Shown: one piece after another, positions 1 through 6,840 of the stretch
Numbering within the stretch: the stretch's first letter is position 1
Layout: every line of letters begins with the position of its first letter
Assembly: GCA_900772675.1 (NCBI GenBank)
Contig: CAAGRM010000234.1
Location: 1 to 7,293, forward strand
Origin: Lachnospiraceae bacterium
GTDB lineage: Bacteria; Bacillota; Clostridia; Lachnospirales; Lachnospiraceae
Length of the DNA: 7,293 nt
Reading direction: 5' to 3'
The notes under the pieces: model-generated
What the model saw: only the letters and a program-made list of their open reading frames with translations
Databases searched by the model: none
Told to the model about the DNA's origin: nothing
Program-made: the position numbers and the translations under genes

Positions 1-180
1 CGAGACCGAAAGAGCGCACGAAGTCGACAGCCGACTTGTATCCGCGTGCTGGTAAATCTGCTGATTGTCCCAGACGGCATATCCGCCGATGCCAAGCGTC
101 AGCACGAAAAACAGAAAAATCACAAGCTCCAGAACCTGATTGCCCAGATGTAAGAAATCATATGCAATTCGTTTTATCAT
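1..180 (-). CDS. Class B sortase, N-terminal fragment (pilus-assembly sortase)
   Basis: Only the first 60 residues lie in the window; the gene continues past the left edge. The protein starts MIKRIAYDFLHLGN, has one membrane segment at about residues 16-37, then the juxtamembrane stretch VWDNQQIYQHAD. This short basic N-terminus, single anchor and 'D-N-x-x-I-Y' stretch are typical of class B sortases of Bacillota. The catalytic His, Cys and Arg are outside the window, so activity cannot be judged. The ATG overlaps the pilin stop (ATGA at 177-180) and has only a weak AAGAAA upstream, which points to translational coupling to the pilin. In group A streptococcal FCT loci a class-B-type sortase directly follows the major pilin and polymerises it; the same role is inferred here. 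Residues 47-60 are Ser/Thr-rich and match nothing I recognise, which fits the variable linker before the catalytic domain. Confidence 0.8.
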   Translation of the reverse strand, partial: MIKRIAYDFLHLGNQVLELVIFLFFVLTLGIGGYAVWDNQQIYQHADTSRLSTSCALSVS

Positions 181-1205
181 TTTCTTACGACTGCTTTCGC
201 TGCTTTGGAGAGAATCATTGCTGCAGCTGCAAGACCGACTAAAAGAACGAATGGCCAGTTATGTAAGATGATTCCGGTTACCGGGGCATCGTTATACGTG
301 TTGGTAAATGCTACGCTGTTATTCTTTTCACCGACCAGGGTAGTACCATTTGTTGCGGATGCAATGCCTTCCTGCTCAGATACTGTCTCGTCTCTTGTCT
401 CCACTCCATTTTCTACTACTTTGATGCTTGGTGTATAACCGTCTTCTGCGCCTTTCTCTTTTACCACATAGCGTGTGCCAGCCGGAAGACTGTCGAATAC
501 AAGGCTTTCTCCGTCATGCAGCTTGAAAGAAGTTTCCTCGCCCACGTTGCAGGTTACGGTTTCCTCACCGATGTTTCCGGTGTAGGAAGTTACAGTATCT
601 GCCTCGGTTGCAGATTTTTCAAATTCGATGGTGAAGTTAAAGTCTTTTGTCTTATCCGCCTGTGCTCCCACAGTTGTCTTGCTGATGGCCAGGCTGCTGT
701 TTTTGCGGTAGGTATTGGTAAAGGACAGCTCATCCTGTTTTTCTCCGTCTTTTTCTGCCGTGATGCTCTGCACCTTAAGATCTCCGTTTTCATCGTTGAT
801 AACATATACATTCAGCTCATAGGACGCGGTATCATAAGTCACACCATTATTCGTTGAACCTGCTGTCTCCTGTACTGTGTACTCATACAATCCAGCATGC
901 GGAAAAGTTCCAAAAGTGATGTCTGCCGTTTTATCAAAAGTAGAAAGTCCATTCTCCAGTGTTCCCTGATCGGCATTTGTATAGGAAAGTATATCGATCG
1001 TTGCAGCCGGTGCATCTGCTGTCACTGCCGTTGCTGTAAAATAGAAGGTAACATCCGGTGCTGCAATACCTTCTGCCATTTCAAAATGCTTGGTAACCTT
1101 TTTCACAGTCGGCACGGTATCTGCCAATACTGTTGCCTGCATTCCTGCAGTCATCAGGCAAGCCAGGCCAAGGGATACGATTTTCTTTTTCATTGCTTTC
1201 TTCAT
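177..1205 (-). CDS. Major pilin subunit, FctA/Spy0128-like, with two isopeptide domains
   Basis: A 342-residue secreted precursor that should form the covalent shaft of a pilus. Residues 1-28 are a signal peptide (MKKAMKKK, then a hydrophobic core ending in VLA). Domain 1 (about 30-168) and domain 2 (about 170-304) each match the streptococcal pilin isopeptide-linkage fold. Each has an early Lys (K39 in VTKHFE; K176 in LAISKTT), a central Glu (E113 in YTVQET; E250 in VVKEKG) and a late Asn (N164 in SFTNTY; N302 in AFTNTY). These correspond to the Lys-Glu-Asn triads known in Spy0128, a protein of about the same length. The C-terminus is a sorting signal: APVTG at 307-311, a hydrophobic stretch to about 333, and the basic tail SKAAKAVVRK. 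The start at 1205 is preferred over an upstream in-frame ATG at 1337 because it begins the signal peptide and has AGAGGA 7 bases upstream; the 1337 start would run through the SipA-like gene. It follows that gene by 59 bases and overlaps the sortase start. Fold and role are confident; the exact bond residues are inferred by alignment. Confidence 0.9.
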   Translation of the reverse strand: MKKAMKKKIVSLGLACLMTAGMQATVLADTVPTVKKVTKHFEMAEGIAAPDVTFYFTATAVTADAPAATIDILSYTNADQGTLENGLSTFDKTADITFGTFPHAGLYEYTVQETAGSTNNGVTYDTASYELNVYVINDENGDLKVQSITAEKDGEKQDELSFTNTYRKNSSLAISKTTVGAQADKTKDFNFTIEFEKSATEADTVTSYTGNIGEETVTCNVGEETSFKLHDGESLVFDSLPAGTRYVVKEKGAEDGYTPSIKVVENGVETRDETVSEQEGIASATNGTTLVGEKNNSVAFTNTYNDAPVTGIILHNWPFVLLVGLAAAAMILSKAAKAVVRK

Positions 1206-1212
1206 GTTCTTT

Positions 1213-1219
1213 TCCTCTC
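1213..1219 (-). promoter_or_regulatory. Ribosome binding site of the major pilin
   Basis: On the minus strand GAGAGGA ends 7 bases before the ATG at 1205. It decides the pilin start, since no comparable site precedes the longer in-frame start at 1337. It is also the only good internal ribosome binding site in the operon; the adhesin/SipA and pilin/sortase junctions rely on stop-start overlap. Confidence 0.7.
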
Positions 1220-1264
1220 TGTTCTTTTTCTTTTTTATCTGTACTGCTTCTTTATCGTCCGCCG

Positions 1265-1762
1265 TTAAAACCCTCTGCGGCGCAGAAGCAGAATTACAGC
1301 TCCTTTGATTTCTTCTTTCTGAACACTTCCATACCATCTGCTGTCCTTTGCGCTGTCGCGCTGATCCGCCAGCACAAAATATTCCTGTTCCTTAAGTTCT
1401 ATTGGATAGGAAACGCAGTCCTCCCGGGGAAGTGTTTCTGTTGTGATTTCTTTTTCCAGTTGAAGGTACCCGTTAATAAAAAGCCCCTCTTCGGTTATTT
1501 CCACCTGATCTCCCGGTACTGCCACAATCCGGCGGATCTGGTCTTCTCCGTCTTTGGAAAGCACGACCAGATCTCCCGCCTGATACTCCTTCTGTGTTCT
1601 GTCAAACAGAACAACATCTCCGTCTTTGCAGGATGGCATCATCGCATAATCACTGATACGGAAAATGCCGAAGGCTCCGAATAGCAGCACCCAGAACGCC
1701 AGTGCAAACACTGCAATTTTTATCAGCATGGAAAAACATTCCGCTTTAATCCGGTTTTTCAT
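1265..1762 (-). CDS. Signal-peptidase-I-like pilus assembly protein lacking the catalytic Ser/Lys dyad (SipA-like)
   Basis: A 165-residue protein with one N-terminal membrane segment (about residues 12-34) followed by an extracytoplasmic type I signal peptidase fold. The family boxes are recognisable: ISDYAMMP at 36-43 (usual form GxSMxP), GDLVVL, IRRIVAVPGD at 76-85 (usual form VKRxxGxPGD), and ADQRDSAKDSRWYG at 132-145 (usual form GDNRxxSxDSRxxG). The nucleophile Ser is Ala40 (codon GCG at 1643-1645) and the general-base Lys is Arg77 (codon CGC at 1532-1534), so peptidase activity is not expected. Loss of both residues is known for SipA of Streptococcus pyogenes, a pilus-polymerisation helper encoded between the tip pilin and FctA, exactly as here. 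The ATG at 1762 overlaps the adhesin stop (ATGA, 1759-1762). An in-frame ATG at 1831 would add 23 residues inside the adhesin's coding tail and is less likely. Role as a pilin chaperone or assembly factor is inferred from synteny and the lost dyad. Confidence 0.87.
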   Translation of the reverse strand: MKNRIKAECFSMLIKIAVFALAFWVLLFGAFGIFRISDYAMMPSCKDGDVVLFDRTQKEYQAGDLVVLSKDGEDQIRRIVAVPGDQVEITEEGLFINGYLQLEKEITTETLPREDCVSYPIELKEQEYFVLADQRDSAKDSRWYGSVQKEEIKGAVILLLRRRGF

Positions 1763-4700
1763 TGTTTTTCCCGCTTTCTTTTTTTTGCCAGTACAACCCC
1801 CGCCAGGAAAAGACTTCCTGCCAGTATCCATATGGGAACTTTTTTATCAGATGGCAGTCTGACTCCGGTGTCCGGCACAGTTTCCGGCTCATACAGGCCA
1901 AGATCATGGTACGCGGACCGATACTCCGCTGTTCTCATTTCATCTTTGGACGGCATTTTGATCTCCCCGATCCATGCCTGATCCAGTTCTTCGTTCCGAT
2001 AGGACGGTGCTGCATCGGAATCTATCGTATCATCCTCCCCGACATCTTTTGGCGAAGCCTGATAACCGTAGAGATCAAAACTTCCATCGGTAAACAGAAC
2101 TCCAAACGTTCCTTCCGGCAGACCGGAGAAGAGATATCTTCCATCTTCGTACGAAGTAACCGTTCCGTCGGTAAGATTCATCTGCTTACCGCTTTCTATT
2201 TCTGCTTTGCTTCCATCTTTCAGAAGATACGGTTCGTAATCCTCCATTTTGGATGGATCACCGCCGTCTTTTAATTTCATCAATGTTACAGTTACTCCAT
2301 TGACGCGGGTCTCTTCTTCTGTGCGGATACCGTCGCGGTCCTTGTCCAGCCATACAACGCCTTCCAGCAGACGGCTGACAACCGAGCTTCCCGCTTCTGT
2401 CTCCAGCGTATTACAGCTTAAACTGTTGACTGCTCGGTCTCCTGCTTTTCCATTCGACAGAAGCATGGTGAGATCAATTTTCAGTGTTTCCTGTGCCGGA
2501 AGCATTCCGACGGCTGCAATTGCCACCGGTTTGAAATTCTGCGGCAGTGTTACCACACCCGTTGTGTTGTCGACGGACAGCTTTTTCCAGTTTCCACTTG
2601 CAAAATCACTTTTTGCATAATTAGAACTGATCTTTCCTCTGTCGCTCTCGGAATCGCTGTAATACAATTCCAGATTTTTCTGCAGCAGATCCAGATTCTT
2701 CACGATCATTTCTGTCACCTGACACTCTCCCGAAAAAGAGGTTCCGCGGCTGTCTCCATTGTAAGGAAGACCATCCAGTGCGATCATTTCCATTTCGTTT
2801 GCTGCATTATTTCCAATATTCAGTGTAAACTGCATCGGTTCTCCTGCTTCCACAAGCGGTGTCTTTGTCGTTTTGGAAATACTGATCGCGTTATTTTTGC
2901 TGACCTGAATACTCAGTTCCGCCAGGTTTTCATTCGCGGCATTGAAATCTCTTTTCTGCTCCTTACTTGCCCAGATGATGGCCTGATTCAGAAGCTGATC
3001 GTTGTTTTTCACATCCGTCGCTGCATCCTCCGGCGTTCCGATCTCGCAGGAATAGTAAATCGGTGCAAATGTCGTCGTCTCCTCTTCGGTTACTACAACA
3101 TCTTTCAACATCCACCGCAGTGTTGTTGTTCCATCACTGTTCTTTGTGATATCCGGCTCCATCGCTGTTCCACCGGTGACAATTCCCTGCTGCCCTTCTT
3201 TTGTCTGGGTATAGTTTCCTCCCCAGGAAGCGGACCCTGCAAGGTACGTAAGACCGTTTGGCAGCGTATCTTCAATATAAAGATCTGTGGTGATTCTTGC
3301 ACCTTCGGTGATCGATTCTCCGGCTGTCCTTCTCGCGGAAAGATACAGGGCATAATCTGCCACTCGCTGGCTCGCATCCATATCGTATGCCAGTTTCTCT
3401 GTTCCATTGGCGTTCTCCTGCAATACTGCTTTCGTAATTTTCGTTGCAAACGAAACGACAAGGCAGGAATCTCCATAGCTGACCCCGGCGCTTCCTCCGA
3501 GATAGCCATCGCTTCCATACTCGGCTTTTTTATAATTTGCCAGTCCGTCTTCCGTTTGACTGTTGTTGACCCAGAATGCCTTCGGATAATCGTCTTCATA
3601 AGAAAGCTGTTCTTCGGATTTTCTCGACGGAAACGCTTGCTGCATATACTGAATATAATCTTCATCCGTCAGGCTCATCGGATCTTTTTCCAGATATTCC
3701 GCGGCAGCTTCCTGTACGTTCTGCCGGTTCCACGCCTGAGCGGAATGGGTGACCATATACACGGCTCCGTCCTGTGCGGTATCGGCCACATGACCCTGCA
3801 ATGCATAATAGCAGTTTGTCGACTGTGAGGAGGCAAGCCCCCGCGCTTCCCACAGAACCGCCACGCAGACATAACCTGCTGCCTGCAGCTCTTCCAGTGA
3901 AGAAAAGAAGATCAGGTCATCCGCAGTTGCATCCATCATTTCCGCATCGTATCCGGCATCCTGCGGATCAAGTCCCTGGTGATTCCATCCGGTCCTGTCC
4001 GGCTTCGCTCCATAAAGGAACTGCTGCGTCATATTCGAAAGTCCGGCGCTGCTTCCGGCCTGAATGCCTTCCAGTACAAAAAATGCATCGTCAAATTTAA
4101 TCAGATCGTCATATGCTGTACCGGTGTTCATGCCCTCTGCACTGTTGTGTTTCAGCATTCCCTGGATATTCAGACTGCCTCCGGCAACAATCCAGTCCTT
4201 TCCATCTTCATAGCATCCGTCCGTGAGGGAAGTTCCATACTCCACTACGCCGTATTTCTGATAAGTAACGGAATGATCAATGACACCCGGCTTTTCCAGT
4301 TCCATGGATAAGGTCCGGCGATCATCGTCTGTTTTCATCTGTTTTTCTTCATTACTTTGTCCGCTCTGTCCTGTCACCTGCAGACTGCTGTCCTGTACGG
4401 TCAGATTAAACGTTCCTGTTCCGTATTCATTCACAACGTAGTTGTCATCCTTGTCATAAAATGGCTGGATGACCCAGAGTTCTCCCGCTGAAAAACAGGC
4501 ATTCTGAACATCCCAGTAATTTTTTATACTTTTCGGATTATAATAAACATATTTCTGCGGGTTGCTGTTGCTATCTGTATAAGGCAGTTGATTCAGATCG
4601 ATGGTATAACCGCTTACCTGCACGGAAACGGTATGCCCTGTCTGCGATCCGATCCAGGTTCCTCCATCCGCACACGTATAATAGTCGTAGTTATCCGTGT

Positions 4701-6144
4701 TAAAGGGCGCTCCTCCGGCAGCAAATTTATAAGCACCTGCAATTTTTCTTTCATCGTACTGCTGTCTTGTATGATCGTTTTTATCGTTGCCTTCCATACT
4801 CCACACCAGAGGGGTATATGTGTTCGTTACCTCGTGGTTCTGCCCGTCATTTCCATAAAACTCACTGGTCAGATCGAGCTGAAAGTTCAGTGCATTTCCA
4901 TCCGGCAGCTCACATCCTCTTAATCCCTGGTCTGCCGTTTTTCCAACCATCTGCACGGTAATACCGAGTACATGAATTCTTCCATATACCGTTCCGGCAT
5001 CTTCGTTCATAGCATAAGAATTGCCGGTATCAAAGGAAAAACTATCCACATACTGTGCGCGGTCATCACAGGTTTTGATCTGAATGTTGTACCGCGGCGC
5101 TGCTGTAACTGTAATCCCTGACGGTGTGATGGTTTTATATTCCTGATCCTGATGCGTTTCGCAGACAGCATTGCTTCCTGTCACCATTTCATCTTCCGGC
5201 ACCTGACAGTAGTCCAGCCAGTAGGTAAAACGCGGCTGAACAATGGCACTGTTTTTCATGGCAAGCACCCGGATCACGATTGACAGTTCCTGATAGCTTT
5301 CACCGATTGCATTTTCGTTCTGCTCATTTGGCTCAAGCAGAAAACTTCCCCGCAGAATCTGACAGGGACTTCCCTGCCATTCGCCTTCTGCTGTCTCGTA
5401 CTGTGCCTCTCTCTTAGCAGACAGCCATCCCATGGATTCTGTCTCAAACTGAATTTCTGAAGACGTTCCCGGGAGAACGAATTCAAAATGCAGGATACCT
5501 GTACGATAATGGGCACAAGGTGCATTATTCCGCATTTTCGTCTGGAACCATGTAGTGTAGCTTACAAGATCGAAGCTTCGTACTTTTGCATCCAGCGGCG
5601 TTGCATCGTTTCCTGCCTCTTCCGCTTCACTGTCTCTGTCCCACGGTGCAGTTCCGGTCCGAATGGATTCTCCCGTCGAACTCTGCGAATCGCTTACCAT
5701 TCCTGCGGCCAAGATATAGGCATAATCGCCGTCCAGCCGTTCGTTGGAAACACTTCTCTGCACGGCAGCTGCTTCCGGCAGGCTCTGTACTTCCGGTTCT
5801 TCTTCTGAAATCAGCTGCTCTTCTGCGTTTTCCTTTGGCAGCATCGGTTCTTCCGTGTCCTGTCCGTTTTCTGCCTCTTCTTTCTCTCCTCCCGGGACAG
5901 TTTCCGCCTGCTCCTCTTCCTGCTCTGAAGCGGCATCCGAATCCGAGCTAGCTTCTGCTTTTTCTATCTCTTCTGTCTCTTCCATTTCTTCTGCTTTTGG
6001 AACTTCTTCACTCTGCTGTGTTTCCTGCTGCACATCTTCCGCTGCCGGAAGCTGCTGGTTTACCGCTGCAGGTACCTGAAGGATATTCATCCAGAAAAGC
6101 AGAAATGCCAGATACAGACCTATGATCCGTTTGGCCCGTTTCAT
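1759..6144 (-). CDS. Large cell-wall-anchored pilus adhesin / tip-type protein with Sdr-B-like C-terminal domain
   Basis: A 1461-residue surface protein, first gene of the pilus operon. Residues 1-27 form a signal peptide (MKRAKR, hydrophobic core, VPAA). Residues about 36-127 are a Glu-rich low-complexity spacer. Residues about 130-930 are a long unassigned region, presumably the exposed or binding part. Residues about 930-1080 (containing IEDTLPNGLTYLAGS) and 1088-1258 (SISKTTKTPLVEAGEPMQF onward) look like DUF11/fimbrial isopeptide-type beta-sandwiches. Residues 1259-1420 are Sdr-B/Cna-B-like, with the calcium-loop-type DKDRDG at 1267-1272, GVTVTL and YLFSGLPEGTFGV. The end is a sorting signal: VPDTG at 1423-1427, a membrane segment at 1436-1453, and tail KKRKREKQ. 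The start is fixed by AAGGAG 8 bases upstream. By position it corresponds to Cpa of streptococcal FCT loci, but I see no clear thioester-domain motif like that of Cpa. Fifteen cysteines are unusual for such a protein. Ligand unknown; anchoring and pilus association are confident, tip position is inferred. Confidence 0.88.
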   Translation of the reverse strand: MKRAKRIIGLYLAFLLFWMNILQVPAAVNQQLPAAEDVQQETQQSEEVPKAEEMEETEEIEKAEASSDSDAASEQEEEQAETVPGGEKEEAENGQDTEEPMLPKENAEEQLISEEEPEVQSLPEAAAVQRSVSNERLDGDYAYILAAGMVSDSQSSTGESIRTGTAPWDRDSEAEEAGNDATPLDAKVRSFDLVSYTTWFQTKMRNNAPCAHYRTGILHFEFVLPGTSSEIQFETESMGWLSAKREAQYETAEGEWQGSPCQILRGSFLLEPNEQNENAIGESYQELSIVIRVLAMKNSAIVQPRFTYWLDYCQVPEDEMVTGSNAVCETHQDQEYKTITPSGITVTAAPRYNIQIKTCDDRAQYVDSFSFDTGNSYAMNEDAGTVYGRIHVLGITVQMVGKTADQGLRGCELPDGNALNFQLDLTSEFYGNDGQNHEVTNTYTPLVWSMEGNDKNDHTRQQYDERKIAGAYKFAAGGAPFNTDNYDYYTCADGGTWIGSQTGHTVSVQVSGYTIDLNQLPYTDSNSNPQKYVYYNPKSIKNYWDVQNACFSAGELWVIQPFYDKDDNYVVNEYGTGTFNLTVQDSSLQVTGQSGQSNEEKQMKTDDDRRTLSMELEKPGVIDHSVTYQKYGVVEYGTSLTDGCYEDGKDWIVAGGSLNIQGMLKHNSAEGMNTGTAYDDLIKFDDAFFVLEGIQAGSSAGLSNMTQQFLYGAKPDRTGWNHQGLDPQDAGYDAEMMDATADDLIFFSSLEELQAAGYVCVAVLWEARGLASSQSTNCYYALQGHVADTAQDGAVYMVTHSAQAWNRQNVQEAAAEYLEKDPMSLTDEDYIQYMQQAFPSRKSEEQLSYEDDYPKAFWVNNSQTEDGLANYKKAEYGSDGYLGGSAGVSYGDSCLVVSFATKITKAVLQENANGTEKLAYDMDASQRVADYALYLSARRTAGESITEGARITTDLYIEDTLPNGLTYLAGSASWGGNYTQTKEGQQGIVTGGTAMEPDITKNSDGTTTLRWMLKDVVVTEEETTTFAPIYYSCEIGTPEDAATDVKNNDQLLNQAIIWASKEQKRDFNAANENLAELSIQVSKNNAISISKTTKTPLVEAGEPMQFTLNIGNNAANEMEMIALDGLPYNGDSRGTSFSGECQVTEMIVKNLDLLQKNLELYYSDSESDRGKISSNYAKSDFASGNWKKLSVDNTTGVVTLPQNFKPVAIAAVGMLPAQETLKIDLTMLLSNGKAGDRAVNSLSCNTLETEAGSSVVSRLLEGVVWLDKDRDGIRTEEETRVNGVTVTLMKLKDGGDPSKMEDYEPYLLKDGSKAEIESGKQMNLTDGTVTSYEDGRYLFSGLPEGTFGVLFTDGSFDLYGYQASPKDVGEDDTIDSDAAPSYRNEELDQAWIGEIKMPSKDEMRTAEYRSAYHDLGLYEPETVPDTGVRLPSDKKVPIWILAGSLFLAGVVLAKKRKREKQ

Positions 6145-6152
6145 CTTATACG

Positions 6153-6158
6153 CTCCTT
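6153..6158 (-). promoter_or_regulatory. Ribosome binding site of the adhesin
   Basis: A perfect AAGGAG on the minus strand, 8 bases before the ATG at 6144. It fixes the start of the large protein and marks entry into the operon. Confidence 0.8.
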
Positions 6159-6183
6159 TCCGTGATCTTTTTTACGAAAACGG

Positions 6184-6212
6184 ATTTTAGCATCGGATGC
6201 CGGACTCGACAA
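6184..6212 (-). promoter_or_regulatory. Probable promoter of the pilus operon
   Basis: On the minus strand a -35-like TTGTCG (6207-6212) is followed after exactly 17 bases by TAAAAT (6184-6189), with TG one base upstream of it, making an extended -10 (TGcTAAAAT). The predicted start of transcription is near 6177, leaving a leader of about 33 bases before the adhesin ATG. It is the best sigma-A-type match found upstream of the operon; no other promoter is evident between the four genes. Confidence 0.55.
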
Positions 6213-6295
6213 TAGGTACTTCGTATCTGGTATTTTTTCTTTCGTAACTTACATAAAACATTATTTTCACAGTGCAGTCACTGAAATCTTATTTC

Positions 6296-6327
6296 TTGAC
6301 AAAATCAAAATTCTATACTATGGTCAA
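6296..6327 (+). promoter_or_regulatory. Candidate promoter of the MerR gene
   Basis: TTGACA at 6296-6301 is a consensus -35. A weak -10, TATGGT (6319-6324), lies 17 bases downstream; the better-looking TATACT at 6314-6319 is only 12 bases away, too close for standard sigma-A use. TTGAC (6296-6300) and GTCAA (6323-6327) form an inverted repeat across the spacer, a position where MerR-type regulators commonly bind. The call depends on the strong -35; the -10 is uncertain. Confidence 0.4.
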
Positions 6328-6333
6328 ATCAAC

Positions 6334-6348
6334 CGGTAGCAGCTACCG
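6334..6348. promoter_or_regulatory. Perfect dyad CGGTAGC-A-GCTACCG, candidate operator
   Basis: Two 7-base arms pair perfectly around a single central base. One base is too small for a hairpin loop, so a dimeric protein site is more likely than an RNA structure. It lies about 10 bases after the candidate MerR -10 and 57 bases before the MerR ATG, so binding could block or tune that promoter. The ligand protein is unknown; autoregulation by the MerR product is a guess. Confidence 0.45.
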
Positions 6349-6404
6349 ACACGATTCTTTTCCATTACTTTTATCTGTATCCATTTATTTGGGAGGTGTA
6401 CCGC

Positions 6405-6821
6405 ATGTATTCGATGAAAGAAGCCTGCGTTCAGACAGGCATGTCCTATGAAACTCTGAAATTTTACTGCAAAGAGGGTCTCGTTCCAAATGTGAAACGC
6501 GACAGCCACAACTACCGCGTTTTCGACGACCGCGACATCAAGTGGATCCAGAGCCTTAGCTGCCTGAAACGCTGCGGAATGACGCTGGCAGAGATGAAAG
6601 AATATCTCGCCTACTGCCTCGAAGGCCCATCCTTCATTCCGGAGCGGAAGGAAATCCTCGCCGTGAAAAAAGAGGCGCTGCTCGCATCTATGGCCGAGCT
6701 GCAGAAAGCGATCGACTACATCGACTGGAAACAGAATTTCTACGATGATGTCCTGTCCGGAAAAATCGAATATCACAGCAATCTGATTTCGGATGAAGAG
6801 ATTGCGAAGAAGGAACAATAG
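6405..6821 (+). CDS. MerR-family transcriptional regulator (AdhR/NmlR-like)
   Basis: A 138-residue DNA-binding regulator. Residues 2-40 carry the MerR helix-turn-helix and wing (YSMKEACVQTGMSYETLKFY, then EGLVPNVKR and NYRVFDD). Residues 44-71 are the second helical pair (DIKWIQSLSCLKRCGMTLAEM). Residues about 80-115 form the antiparallel dimer helix. There is no large effector domain, so it belongs to the short stress-sensing MerR proteins. Cys53 in SCLKRCGM lies where AdhR of Bacillus subtilis and NmlR proteins have their conserved reactive cysteine, pointing to sensing of aldehydes or thiol stress. Other cysteines are at 8, 22, 57 and 71. The ATG at 6405 is preferred to a GTG at 6396 because GGGAGG (6391-6396) sits 8 bases upstream. 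It is divergent from the pilus operon and convergent with an aldo/keto reductase remnant, a typical AdhR-type target. Whether it also affects the pilus operon is unknown. Confidence 0.85.
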   Translation: MYSMKEACVQTGMSYETLKFYCKEGLVPNVKRDSHNYRVFDDRDIKWIQSLSCLKRCGMTLAEMKEYLAYCLEGPSFIPERKEILAVKKEALLASMAELQKAIDYIDWKQNFYDDVLSGKIEYHSNLISDEEIAKKEQ

Positions 6822-6840
6822 TCCTTTCATTTCATGTTTC

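Noticed and set aside
3..45. Possible frameshift in the sortase: residues 47-60 look unlike the family, while another frame reads YKSAVDFVRSFGL.
   Set aside because: This is the variable linker before the catalytic domain and only 45 bases are visible, so neither reading can be favoured.
1265..1831. Longer start of the SipA-like protein at 1831.
   Set aside because: It would lie deep in the adhesin coding end with a basic Gly/Lys-rich extension, whereas the ATGA overlap at 1759-1762 places the ATG directly before the membrane segment.
4450..4700. Thioester-domain signature in the adhesin (cysteines in NACFSAG and YYTCADG).
   Set aside because: The flanking aromatic pattern and paired Gln motif known from Cpa-type domains could not be recognised, so no thioester domain is claimed.
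5744..6079. Ser-rich open frame on the plus strand opposite the adhesin N-terminus.
   Set aside because: It is the antisense shadow of the Glu-rich tract (GAA/GAG read as TTC/CTC in other frames). It has no ribosome binding site and no family match.
6270..6283. CAGTG-CAGT-CACTG inverted repeat upstream of the MerR promoter.
   Set aside because: The arms are only 5 bases and do not extend; such repeats are expected by chance in AT-rich intergenic DNA.
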